The notes under the pieces are model-generated. The model was not told where the DNA came from, made no database searches, and saw only the letters and a list, made by a program, of their open reading frames with translations. A stretch of DNA of 64,000 bases, from positions 26,482,611 through 26,546,610 of the forward strand of contig OY720345.1 in assembly GCA_963082975.1 (NCBI GenBank). Reading direction: 5' to 3'. This document shows, one piece after another, positions 21,856-32,384 of the stretch (the stretch's first letter is position 1; every line of letters begins with the position of its first letter). This DNA is from Labia minor (taxonomy: Eukaryota; Arthropoda; Insecta; Dermaptera; Spongiphoridae). Position numbers and translations under genes: made by a program.

Positions 21856-22655
21856 GATTCGGCAATTGCAATTATAGATAGTGTAGAAAAATTAATTGAA
21901 GCAGGAAAAGAGGTGGGACTAGAAATTAATAATGCTAAGACAAAGTATTTAATAACAGAGAATAGTATTAACACACAAAATCTTAATATACAAGATATAG
22001 AATTTGAAAATGTAGAAAAATTTAAATACTTAGGTTCTGTGATAACGAAAGATAATAATATTCGAGATGAGTTTAAAACGAGGTTACAATCGGGAAACGC
22101 CTGTTATCATGCAATAAAGGGGCTTATCGCATCAACATTATTATCCAAGGGGATAAAAGTTAAAATATATAAAACAATTATTTTACCGGTTGTATTATAT
22201 GGGTGTGAGACATGGTCTATGGCCTTAGGTGACGAGAGTAGATTGAGAGAGAGAGATTTGAGAATAGGATTCTGCAAAGCATTTAAGGGCCAAAGAAAGA
22301 TGATGTCACCGGGGAATGGCGAATATTGCATAACGAGGAGTTGCATGACCTCTATACATCTCCAGATATAGTTAGAATTATAAAATCGAGAAGGCTTCGG
22401 TGGGCAGGACACTTGGCTAGAATGGGTGAAGATAGAATGGCAAAAAATATATTGATGGGGAAACCGAGTGGGAAACGTCCACTTGGAAGACTAAGGACAC
22501 GGTGGGTGGATAGTGTAGGAAAGGATATAGAGAGATGGGAGAGGATAGGGACTGGAAGGTTGTGGCTCAGAATAGGAATAGTTGGAGGGGTGTGGTTGCT
22601 GCGACCAAGAACTTTCAAATTCTGTAGAGTCACAGAGATAGATAGAATTAACTTT
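21856..22655 (+). pseudogene. non-LTR retrotransposon RT C-terminal region, broken
   Basis: This encodes the part after the reverse-transcriptase active site. In order: a KFKYLGSVIT motif (thumb region), VVLYGCETWS, then in another frame RRLRWAGHLARM and a GKRPLGRLRTRW stretch, as in the C-termini of many arthropod APE-type retrotransposons. The first part is open at 21913-22371 and the second at 22326-22658. Comparison with the copy at 63600 shows that a frameshift near 22240-22255 and a stop near 22283 separate them. The 5' part (endonuclease and RT core) is missing, as usual for 5'-truncated insertions. The 3' end has a short AGATAGATAG tail. Confidence 0.93.
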
Positions 22656-23040
22656 TAATTTTACTATATATTTTTATGACCGTGAGTACAACAAAATTAA
22701 ATCTATAATAAAAATTATTTATGAAAATTATTAATGAATATTTATTTAACGGAATATTTATTTAACGGAAAACATTAATTAATTATTTGGAGTAAATATG
22801 AAATATACTCATTCTATTATTTAATACGAGCTTCGTAAATGATTCACATTATATTATATATATAGCATTCCCTATTTTTAAATTTTATTAAAATTCCTCT
22901 TCTTTTATTAAAATAATAATTTGGGTCAAAATTCTACTCCAAGGTTTGTTCTAGATGTTTTTCAATCGAGAATGTTGAGTAAAAGAGAGCCATCGTTTGG
23001 TCAGGTTATAGGCGGTAGTAAAATTTAACAACTACTAAAC
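22656..23040. other. AT-rich spacer
   Basis: A/T-rich DNA with a short tandem duplication (TATTTATTTAACGGAA at about 22739-22770). No gene recognised. Confidence 0.5.
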
Positions 23041-23045
23041 AGAAA

Positions 23046-23156
23046 TGGAGGAAATGTACACGTGAAGATGAGGGCGCCAAAAAGGCTTTGGCCAACGAGC
23101 TTTTATCGGACTCCATCACCGTCTTCATAATTAATTACGATCCATCAAACAAATGA
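23046..23156. CDS. candidate coding exon, strand uncertain
   Basis: This patch is G+C-richer than its surroundings and open on both strands. On the plus strand, codons 23046-23156 run from an AG-bordered start (CTAAACAG at 23042) to a TGA and read as a hydrophilic, charged C-terminus. On the minus strand an ATG at 23128 opens about 23 codons, ending at a donor-like CGT|GTACAT (exon part 23060-23128). Codon third positions are G/C-rich in both readings. No protein family recognised and no partner exons found. Confidence 0.25.
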
Positions 23157-23351
23157 TCAAAATCTTTTACTGATCCACACGAATTTTTTCCATTAGTATT
23201 TATATGAAATAATAAAATAAATATAAAAAAATGAATTAAACTGTAGACAAAAATGACAACAAATAAATATTCAACTAAATTAAAAAAAAATAGAAAAATT
23301 AATAGTTATTTTTATAAGTTTTCTTTAAAAATGATTGAATAATGTTTAACC

Positions 23352-23660
23352 AGTGTTTCCCAACCTTTTTTCATTCAATGCCTCGTTAAAGCTTCTAAAA
23401 ACTTAGTGTCTCCCATGTTACATCTGTATAAGTTTTAATATTAAAAATGTTTAATTGTTCATTAAAGTAGCAATAATGTTGGACTTCCCACCGCTAAATT
23501 TTTTCCCCCTGAACAGTCAAATTGCCCTCCCCCTGTGACAACCTCTATGAAATCAAATATTTAAATAAATTTGAGACCAAACACATTTTTTAAATTGGAA
23601 ATTATTTTAAATTAGCTGCTCAAACCACCTAGCAGAGAGGGGGAGGGGGGACCCTTGAAG
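23352..23660 (+). mobile_element. one-ended hAT-like fragment
   Basis: CAGTGTTTCCCAACCTTTTT at 23352 is a typical hAT-type terminus. C-rich and G-rich patches follow (23505-23530 and 23637-23655). The matching right end was not found, so the limits are approximate. Confidence 0.45.
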
Positions 23661-23764
23661 TGGTACATAGTAATTATTTGAATGTCTATATATAATAGGT
23701 TTTCATTTATTTTATTTCAATCAGTATATTAAAACATTAATTTCTCTTTGTGTTCTTATTTATC

Positions 23765-24015
23765 TATAATAATAAAAGCAAGTGTAATGTGTCTGTTTGA
23801 CCGAGCTCTCCAGGCAAATCTATCGCACGCAGGGACCTGGAATTTTTTACACGGAAGCACAAAGGGGCTGGCCACGATTTTCGATTTTTTTAATTAGAAA
23901 AAATTTAAAAAAATTATAAAGAATATTAATTAAAAATAGTTTAGTTACCATACTAGATCATAGAGGCGCTGGTGGCGATAATTTGGCGGTAATTTAAATT
24001 CTGAGCAATGTGCAG
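23765..24015 (-). repeat. family D dispersed repeat, fragment
   Basis: On the minus strand the AAATTATCGCCA-CAG-GCCTCTATG stretch (about 23958-23990) matches 43418-43450. The other side carries AATAATAAAAGCAAGTGTAA (23769), a sequence style seen at the edges of dispersed arthropod elements. It is unclear whether this is Helitron-like or RTE/SINE-derived. Confidence 0.4.
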
Positions 24016-24330
24016 ATAAAAATCTTTTTATATATCTATTGATATTTACAATATCTCAATTGATCTTATTGGCCTTTTAAACTTTGAAAACATTCACATT
24101 ATGGCTATAATTTAATACTATTAATTTTTAAGATTATGTGAGTAAATTATTTTAATTAAGAAAATTTGATCTCATAATTGGATTTTCACTTAAGATTTTA
24201 ATATATAATATATTTTTTAATATTATTTTTATAGTAGTTTAGTGTTATGCTAATTTTATATTTTATTTTTATTTTGTTTACTCTGATTTTTTTTTAAATA
24301 AATTAATAACATTTAAAGTAGCATAAAAAA

Positions 24331-24862
24331 ATTAATCGAGGCAGGAAAATTGATGGGGTTTGAAATTAATAGTGATAAGACAAAATAATTAGTATCAGAG
24401 AGAATAATATTTGCAAAGAATTTAAATCGAGGTTGCAATCTGGAAATTATTATCAAAGGGGATCAAAATTATTAAATTATTAATTGTATTATATGGGTGG
24501 GAGGCATGGTCTATAACCCTGGCAGATGAGAGTAGATTCAGAGTATTTGAGAATAGGATTCTTCCCAGCATTTATGGGCCAAAGAAAGATGAGGACACCG
24601 GGGAATGGCGGAGACTGCATAACAAGGAATTGCATGACCTCTATGCATCTCTAGATATAGTTAGGGTTATAAAAGCGAGAAGGCTGGGATCGGCAGGGCA
24701 CATGGCTAGAATGGGAGAGGAAAAATATATTGGTGGGGAGTTCGATTGGAAAACGTCCGTTTGGAAGACCAATTGTGAACAGGGCGGACAATGTAGGAAG
24801 GAACGTGATAGAGATGGGACAGGGTAGGAGTTAGATGGTTATAGCTCAGAATAGGGACACTC
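24331..24862 (+). pseudogene. non-LTR retrotransposon fragment (copy 3)
   Basis: Same family as 21856-22655: IEAGKLMGFEINSDKTK-like start, LYGWEAWS, an ENRILPSIYGPK stretch, and a degraded RRLGSAGHMARM motif. Several internal deletions, frameshifts and stops. It loses similarity to the family just before the GC-rich hairpins at 24873. Confidence 0.88.
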
Positions 24863-24872
24863 GGGGGGTACA

Positions 24873-24916
24873 GGGGGCGGAGCCCCCGTCTAGGTGTGGA
24901 GAGCGCCGAAGGCGCT
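24873..24916. other. two adjacent perfect GC-rich hairpins
   Basis: GGGGGC-gga-GCCCCC (24873-24887) and AGCGCC-gaa-GGCGCT (24902-24916) are perfect inverted repeats 14 bases apart in AT-rich DNA. They sit at the point where a non-LTR copy breaks off. Possible readings are a transposon end or a recombination junction; neither is proven. Confidence 0.6.
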
Positions 24917-25029
24917 TGAAGCAGCTTAATATAATAAATTTTAAATTATATATTATATATATATATAATATATTCATTTTCATATAATATGTTATTTATT
25001 ATTATTATTATTTTCGGATAGACCCTGAG

Positions 25030-25140
25030 ATTCACGCAGATCTTTTAAACAGAAAATATTAACTATTGAATTTCCCTAGGCCCCATCTTGAGTTTTCAGT
25101 GTGGTAGCCTGGAGTGCTAACCACTAAACCATTGATCATT
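25030..25140 (-). repeat. tRNA-like (SINE head) fragment
   Basis: The minus strand contains GGTTTAGTGGTTAGCACTC (25107-25127), a good pol III A box as in tRNA genes and SINEs. A B box is not clear, and no tRNA cloverleaf can be completed. Probably a SINE fragment. Confidence 0.35.
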
Positions 25141-25348
25141 ATTATTATTGATTTTTTGAATAATTTTTATTATAATGAAATTTAAGGCAATCTAAACTTA
25201 GAGACTTGACACATTGAATAAAACTAAAGTAACTTTTTTAACGTAATTTTAATTGTTTTTTAATGCGAAGTTTTTAGTTCAAAATAAAACACACTCATTC
25301 AATTACTTTAATCAACTAGTTTCATAATGATATAGTTATTGTTTATGT

Positions 25349-25392
<44 letters not shown>

Positions 25393-25770
25393 AAATTAGT
25401 TAAAAATTAAAAAAAAATCTGAATTTTTAAATAAATAATATTCAGATTTTATTTTATATTTTTATATTTTCATCAAATCATCAATCAATATTTTTTTTAT
25501 TTTACAATCATTTATATATAATTACAAATATATTATAATAATATAATTAGTTAATACCATAATTTCAATTTAATTGTAAATTAACGTAAAATACACTTTA
25601 ATTCTCTTGATTATCATGAAAAATAAAAGACCCGTTCCATTAAGAAATCAAAATGCCCCTTTTTGAGTGAATATAAATTATATATTCTATTTGACAGTAG
25701 AATAATTTCCAAGTTCCAATTATTATTAAAAATGCAAATACACGATCTTAAGTTAGAAAATTCATTGGAT
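25141..25770. repeat. AT-rich stretch with (TA)n microsatellite
   Basis: A pure (TA)n tract of about 38 bases spans 25352-25390. The rest is A/T-rich without a recognised gene. Confidence 0.8.
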
Positions 25771-26225
25771 CTTATTTAATGAACATCCTGTTTCCCCTTT
25801 CCTCCCTATCTTCATTAGCTTCAACCACTGTGAAAGTAATATTCTCTTTTGATCTTAGTTGGTGTGTGCATTTAACAAAATAAATCAATGAAGAGAAGTG
25901 CAATGCATAATCAATTAAAGTAGGCCAATGGAATTTGCGTGACGCAGACAGAAATCGAATTCGAGCTTTGGTGTATATCAAGTAGAGATGGGTGAAGAGG
26001 GAGGGGGTTTAGGGGTGGAGTTTGAGTCATGGATGGATATAATAGCGCCTCATTTGCAACACATTCACTTCATTAGCATCCGGATATGAATCATAGCGCA
26101 AGTGCACCTGCCAAATTGGACAACCAGCCCACGTCAACCTCTGACCAAAAACGTGAAACGCCCCTCCCCTCACCACATTTACTCCACATACACATACACT
26201 CTGTGCAGTTCATCAAGAGTAGCGT
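25771..26225. other. unique, less AT-rich stretch, possible regulatory DNA
   Basis: About 450 bases have near-balanced composition and no repeat family was recognised. A minus-strand frame of 69 codons (25772-25981) is open but matches nothing known to me. The segment at 26040-26215 is rich in CA, with GCGCAAGTGCACC and ACTCTGTGCAGTTCATC (an Inr-like CAGTT). It may be a promoter or enhancer, or part of an exon. Confidence 0.3.
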
Positions 26226-26698
26226 TTGCAATTTAGAATTAAATTAGTCCAATAATTCGAATAATTTAAAAATTTATATTTAACAAAAGAAAACAAACGA
26301 GTATGTAAAAAAGAAATATATTATATATTGTAGGCTAGATATTTAGGAATGTTATGTGAATGCATATTCAAATTCTTCATTCTCTCCTCTTTGTATCCAT
26401 AAAATAAATAAAAACAAAAAAAAAACAACTGGAAATGACTCTTAAGAATTTAAAATGTTGTTATTGTATTTATAAAGGATTATCGGGTATACAGGAAATT
26501 ACAAAATTACATATTTTATTTTAAACTCTTTATACTTTATTAATTATAAATAGACAAAGTTTATAGCGAAATAATATATCAGTAGTGATTAATTTCAGAT
26601 ATATTTTTTATAAGTTGTAGGTCGTCATTCGTCAATATTATGATTTTTTTGGAATCATATTTTCCAATTAAAAATTTTCAACACAAATCAATATTTTT
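26226..26698. other. AT-rich spacer
   Basis: Nothing recognised before the family A copies. Confidence 0.5.
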
Positions 26699-27948
26699 AC
26701 CGACCGACGATAGTAAGGGAGGTATTGTTTTCACACCAAATTTCACATGTTGAGATTTTTACATATCTCCACGAATCATGCATTTTCTTAACAGAAATAA
26801 GTTGACCTGTGGCCAGGTCCGAACCGACCGACGGTTTGAAATAAATTAATTTCCAGCTACAGAAACAATTTCAAATAATTTTCATATATCTATTAATGTA
26901 ATAAAAAACAGATATGGATACATAAATAATAAATATAAACATTTTTAATTTTATTTTATTTATAATATATATGCAAGACCAGGCTGTGACGTCATATAAT
27001 TTTAAATCAAGAAAAAACTAATAAATATGATTTTTTTCGAGGATAAAACCAATACAAAATGCATGATTCGTGGTGATATATAAAAAAATCTCCTTTGGTG
27101 TGAAAATAACCCTTTCCTTCCTATCGTCGATCGCTAATACTACCACTTCCGGTTTCCGGAATTGCACCAAAAGTTGATCAATTCATCCCACTGATGCATT
27201 AAGTAAATATACCAAATTTCATCAAAATCGGTTGAGCCGTTCAGGCTGTACACATCTATACGGACGGACAGACGGACGGACAGACGGACAGACATCATGC
27301 TAAAAATACTTTTTTCTGTTTAGAAAATGCATGATTCGTGGAGATATGTAAAAATCTCCACATGTGAAATTTGGTGTGAAAACAATACCTCCCTTACTAT
27401 CGTCGGTCGGTAAAAAGTATTTTTAGCATGATGTCTGTCCGTCCGTCTGTCCGTCCGTATAGATGTGTACAGCCTGAACGGCTTAACCGATTTTGATGAA
27501 ATTTGGTATATTTACTTAATGCATCAGTGGGATGAATTGATCAACTTTTGGAGCAAATCCGGAAACCGGAAGTGGTAGTATTAGCGATCGACGATAGGAA
27601 GGGAAGGGTTATTTTCACACCAAATTTCACATGAGGAGATTTTTTTATATATCACCACGAATCATCCACTTTGTATTGGTTTTACCTCGGGAAAATCATA
27701 TTTATTAGTTTTTTCTTGATTTAAAATTATATGACGTCATTCAGCCATTCATGACGTCACAGCCTGGTCTTGCATATATATTATAAATAAAATAAAATTA
27801 AAAATGTTTATATTTATTATTTATGTATCCCTATCTGCTTTTTATTACATTAATAGATATATTAAAATTATTTGAAATTGTTTCTGTAGCTGCTAATTAA
27901 TTTACTTCAAACCGTCGGTCGGTTCGGACCTGGCCACAGGTCAACTTA
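26699..27948 (-). mobile_element. family A repeat, copy A1, split by copy A2
   Basis: The reverse-oriented copy is in two parts, 26699-26797 and 27412-27948. It begins ACCGACCGACGATAGTAAGG and ends CCAGGTCAACTT-like (CACAGGTCAACTT). Joined in register, the two parts correspond to the uninterrupted copy at 50049-50680, which is continuous across CATTTTCTTAACAG and GTATTTTTAGCATG. The interruption is exactly the forward copy A2. No open reading frame of note. Confidence 0.88.
26799..27411 (+). mobile_element. family A repeat, copy A2 (nested inside A1)
   Basis: A full-length ~613-bp copy: start AAGTTGACCTGTGGCCAGG, subterminal ACCGACCGACGG, end ATCGTCGGTCGGT. Internal landmarks are a GTGACGTCAT segment, CACTTCCGGTTTCCGGA, and a TTCATCAAAATCGGTTGAGC box followed by a (CGGA)n array. 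Two diverged ~85-bp direct repeats around TTTGGTGTGAAAA make up its 3' half. Element class unknown; non-coding. Confidence 0.88.
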
Positions 27949-28798
27949 TTTACATTCTATTTTAATATTATAAATAAACTAATAACAATTATAATTTATT
28001 TATTTACTTAAATACTTTTTAGTTTGCAAAAATTCTCACTTCATTAATTATTGATCTAATAATTATTATTCGTATAGAATTATTATGGAGTTATAGAACC
28101 AACCTTTCTCCAATGTGATCGATTTCTTTTTAAAATTTTATTTTATTGGCAAAATTCCAAAAACTTAAAATCTTTCATGATGCAAATAGTTAATATGGTC
28201 GCCAGATGATTTTTCCGATAGTATTTATAATTATGTAGTATTGGCGAAAATGTAAACAATAAGAATTGCATAACACTGACTTATAATGTATTTTTCTTAT
28301 TAGAATAAATTAAAATAAGTCTCCAAGCGTGTATGATGGAGTGTTCAGTTACTTGATAATTTGAAATCAAGAAATTAAAAAGTTATTTAGAATATAAAAT
28401 ATAAGAATAAAATAATAAAAAAAATTTTAAAAAAATAAATAAAAATCTTTAAGAAGATAATAAATAATTTATATGCAAAAGATTACTTGATTAATTATAA
28501 ATCTATATTTGGCAAATTATGTCCCCCCTGTTTTATAGCAGAGGAAGTAGTCATTCAGTCACTTTCATTTAAACTGTAAATGTGTTAATACCATAGGGGC
28601 ACTTTCGTTTATTGAATGAAACTACTCTTTTAATAATTAATTAATAAATTGTTATTTCATCCGTTCTCTATTATTATTTTCTATTAATATTTATTTAAGC
28701 ACTTTATTTAGTTATAAAATGTTATAAATCATTAATTTTAAATGAGAAATAATAAAATTTAGTTTATTGAAATGGGGAGGGTGTCGAAAATGGGTAGT
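27949..28798. other. AT-rich stretch
   Basis: No gene recognised; a slightly richer patch (28520-28610) shows no family. Confidence 0.5.
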
Positions 28799-29239
28799 TA
28801 GTGGCGTACCTAGAACTTTTGCCGCCCTTTCTATTATAAGTCAATCAAATATTGGTTTTTATAAATTAATACACATAGATAAATTATTAAGTTATTTAAT
28901 CAATATTAATTAATACACAGAGTAAATTTTTTTACACATATTTGTATGCACTCGTAAACATATTTATATAATATTTACTCTTCTAGCTTTCATACTAGAA
29001 AAATCTTGTATAATGCTCTCAAAATTTATATTATTTAATGCATTTATATACACCGAGGAATAATATTCGAAATCATATAGTTAATCATAATTTATATAAA
29101 TCAAATAGTAAACTTATAATAATCATAATAATCATTTATTATTCAAAAAAGAAAAAAAATAAATATGAAATGAATAAGTTGATTTTTACAACTATAACTA
29201 AATATAAAAAATGCCGCCCCAAGATAAGTGCCGCCACTG
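28799..29239. mobile_element. deleted copy of the CAGTGGCGTACC hAT-like element
   Basis: Long stretches are nearly identical to 14995-15674, but about 240 bases are missing, including the pyrimidine-rich part next to the right end. The first base is changed (TAGTGGCG) and the flanking 8-mers do not match. Confidence 0.88.
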
Positions 29240-30259
29240 GTTATAATACGCAATACTCCTGAGCATAGGCGTAGCGTGATCTATTATGTTGGGGGGGGGG
29301 GCAGGAGGGTCTTTTTGATCAACATTGTATACCTTGCAGAAGTGAAATATAAAATGTCAACCTTCTACAAAATCATAATATATATAATTTCAAATTTTTA
29401 GATTGTTTACTTTTCTAGTTTTTCTAATTATCAGATTTAAAATAAATATGTATTATAGTAATTTAAGAATTATTAGAGGATTAATTATTAACATATTCTC
29501 TGTCCAAGTATAATTGAATGATTGTCTTTTTGGAATCTATATGAAACACTAGAAATAAAATTAATATAAATGAAGACTAATGAATATTTTGTACTTATAA
29601 TGTTAATACTAATAATAATAAAAAAAATAGAAAAAAGACAATAGTAAGAACAATTCAAGTGAAATGCGAATTCAAGGTAGATGAAAATCCTTTCTCCCAA
29701 TCTATTGGAATTGATGGCGCAAGGTGAAAGGCCCTGAATAAAAAAAGATCTATTTCCAGCTGCCATCATATAAATAGAGAAAACCGATTGCAAAATTTAC
29801 CAATCGAATGTTTGTTCATAATAATTGTGTCGACTTTACTTTTTCTCTGAACACAAAAGTTAGAATAAATGAGCTTTGTGATACAATCTTGTTGATATAG
29901 AAAAACGAATTCTAATCAAAGTGAGGGAGAATAAAAGATGGCAGCAAACACAATCATCGACTGAAACAAAAATATAAATTGACAAAAAAAAAAAATTTGA
30001 TTCGTAAATGTATTTATTTTTTTCAATGTAAATATCAAAAATACAAAAAAAGGAAATATTTTAAAGGTTGTATTTAATTCTGAATACAACATTTTTAATT
30101 TGTTTTTGTTCTTTAATTAATTTTTTTTTTAAATCAATTTGTATTTTTAAAATCCAAATAAAATCTTATACTAATCGATTTCGATCTCTGACTGTCTCAT
30201 GTGACGTAATCACTCTGAAGATAGCAATAAATATTATATTTTATTTATTATTATTATTA
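29240..30259. other. AT-rich stretch with a poly-G run
   Basis: A run of about 12 G (29290-29301) follows GGCGTAGCGTG, perhaps the end of another hAT-like element. A minus-strand frame of 101 codons (29488-29793) has no recognisable domain and AT-driven composition. No other gene seen. Confidence 0.45.
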
Positions 30260-30263
30260 TTAA

Positions 30264-30504
30264 CACACAATGAGCGGGGCGGGTATTTGTACCCGTTGCG
30301 GGGACTGCCATTTATAAGCGGGGCGGGTATTTATACCCGTTGCCACTTATATGAGGGATATATATTAGTTATCGTTTAAAATAAGTAATTTTAAGTTACA
30401 CAAGGGAAAATATATATTATCACACTATGAGCGGCTAGCGTCCGCCCCGCTTATAAGTGGCAGTCCCCGCAACGGGTACAAATACCCGCCCCGCTCATAG
30501 TGTG
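30264..30504. mobile_element. piggyBac-like miniature element (241 bp) at TTAA
   Basis: Terminal inverted repeats of about 67 bp: left CACACAATGAGCGGGGCGGG, right inverse CACACTATGAGCGGGGCGGG, differing at very few positions. TTAA is present on both sides (30260-30263, 30505-30508), as for piggyBac transposition. Each arm contains CGGGTA-TTTG-TACCCG, a perfect hairpin. The left arm has the GCGGGGCGGGTATTT unit twice in tandem. No coding capacity. Unusually G+C-rich ends in this genome. Confidence 0.88.
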
Positions 30505-31081
30505 TTAACTCAATTAAATTTTAAATTTCAATTTAATTTTCAAAAGTCGTTAATTATATATTTGGGTATGAATATTTAATTTTTTTAAATTAAGTAAAAT
30601 TAATTCTCTTGTTTATAATCTAAAAATATTCTTCAATACAGGTGTATTTTTCTAGAAGATATATATATTTTGTTTTTTAAATTTATAAAATATTCTATTA
30701 TATATATATATATATAAGTATATTCACTTAGATATGATAATATCTTAAGAGTAACATACATAAACTTATTGATCTTTAGGAATTGAAAGTCAAATAATGA
30801 AAAAGAAGTGATGTTAAAAAAACGGCGGATGTCTATACTAAAGTAGTAAGATTGATGTTGAAGCGGATTACAATGAAGATGAGAAAATTCTATCCAGGCG
30901 GCAGTCAAACTTTTTTCCATGCCAATCTATTTTTTGAGGATTTCATGTAACGTTCTTTTAGATCTTCTATTTATCCATATCCATATAAAATATAAATTCA
31001 AAGAAAAGATAGAAATATATGATAGAAAGAGAAAGAGAGAAAGTGAGAGAGAAGGAAATGAAGGGAGAAAGGGAGGAAGAT
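30505..31081. other. AT-rich stretch with GA-rich tract
   Basis: A (TA)n tract near 30700 and a purine-rich tract at 31015-31080. A minus-strand frame (30633-30920) is open for 95 codons but unlike known proteins. Confidence 0.5.
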
Positions 31082-31300
31082 AAAAAAATCTGGAGTGTCT
31101 CCACTCGACTATCTCGCAATTTGAATTGGATTCAATAACATATATTATATTTAAATTAAATTTAATTAATTAAATTATAAATTAAAATTAATAAATAATA
31201 TTTATTAAACCAGCGCGTGTTTAGCTCTTTGTTGATATCACCACGTCACGTGTTGGCTTGTGATTTGCAGTGTTAAAAAATTAATTCTGGTATTTTGAGC
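31082..31300 (+). repeat. family B repeat, 5' fragment (B1)
   Basis: Matches the first ~210 bases of the copies at 53982 and 60394: TGGAGTGTCTCCACTCGACT, TATCTCGC, then CACCACGTCACGTG and GATTTGCAGTGTTA. Similarity ends near GTATTTTGAGC. Confidence 0.85.
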
Positions 31301-31501
31301 TTGGTATTTTGAACTTGGCAGATTAATTTATATATATAAATAATAAAAAAATATAATTATACAATTAATCTAGTGTTACGTACAGCTCAAAAACCTGCCA
31401 AGTTCAAATTTCTAAGTATTATAATTTTAGATATTTTAAACCATGTACCTACGTATTTTAACAACTATACCATATTTTAAGTTGGGTGTATGGTAAAGTG
31501 A

Positions 31502-31737
31502 ATTTCGGCCAGATGGATCGTTGACGCGAATAAAGTGGCGTGCCTGGATGCAGGAGGCGGAGGACTGGGTGTGGTGGCGATTCTTGGGAATGCCAAATGT
31601 TTGCCAGTGGATCAGGCTGTTGATGAAAATGATTATGATTGATTTTAAAGTGCATCTAAACCTTGGCATTGGAATGGATTTGAACCCTTTTTTAGGCAAA
31701 CAAATAGCCGATAGGAACTTGGCCCCCTTTTTAACAG
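31502..31737 (+). CDS. candidate exon region with strong splice donor
   Basis: This patch is much less AT-rich than its flanks. A consensus donor (TTAACAG|GTATGT) stands at 31737/31738. Two readings compete. One frame is open 31502-31642 and gives a protein-like, Gly-rich peptide containing CLDAGGGGLGVVAILGN before a TGA. Another has an ATG at 31674 (context GGAATGG), with 21 codons and one extra base running into the donor, which would fit a first coding exon. A longer frame from 31521 also reaches the donor. No known family recognised. The next intron would contain the (TA)n tract at 31765-31801. Confidence 0.33.
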
Positions 31738-31760
31738 GTATGTTTTGGATTAGATATACT

Positions 31761-31764
<4 letters not shown>

Positions 31765-31801
<37 letters not shown>
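31765..31801. repeat. (TA)n microsatellite
   Basis: About 36 bases of perfect AT repeat. Confidence 0.95.
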
Positions 31802-31804
<3 letters not shown>

Positions 31805-32186
31805 TTTTAAATATATTAAAAAAAATTAATAAATTGTTTTTTTTATTTAATTACATTGAAAACTATTAAAATAAAAATATGGTCTGTTTTTCTTTATAAT
31901 ATTTAAAATAAATAAGTTCTCATTGAAGAGTGCAAATATATATAAATTTAAATTTAAGTATATAAAAGTAATAAAAAGTAACTTGTTGGAACAAGGTTTT
32001 AAGTCACGCGAAAAGACATCAAAGGGGATCCGATACGAAATGGTAGTGAATTCCAAGAAGTGCAATTCAACCAGACTCGCAGTGGTAAATGGAAATTATA
32101 TACCTACCCTTTAGAAGATCCCACCCCGTTTCTTTCTGTCTCTCTCTCTCTCTCACTTTCTTTCACTTTCTTTCTTCAATTGCTAG

Positions 32187-32384
32187 AGGCCAAACCATCA
32201 TCTATCCTTGGCATGCACAAAAGATTTCCCATCAGAGAGAGAAGCAGGTTTTATTAAAATCGATATTCCTAAATTTCAAAAAGGAATAAAAAGAAAAATT
32301 TATATAATGGGGTCTATTCGTACTGATCGAAAATCAAGGTTTCTGGATAAGAGCTCCTTCTTATCACATGTTCAAATAGTAACG
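32187..32384 (+). CDS. weak candidate exon after a strong acceptor-like site
   Basis: A pyrimidine-rich run (32129-32180) ends in TTGCTAG, a good splice acceptor. The following 198 bases are open in phase 0 up to AACG|GTGTGT, a mediocre donor. The peptide is basic and has no recognisable domain. Joining it to the donor at 31737 would meet a stop soon, so they probably do not form adjacent exons. Confidence 0.2.

Noticed and set aside
24873..24916. Bacterial-type intrinsic terminators
   Set aside because: The context is eukaryotic and no T-run follows either hairpin.
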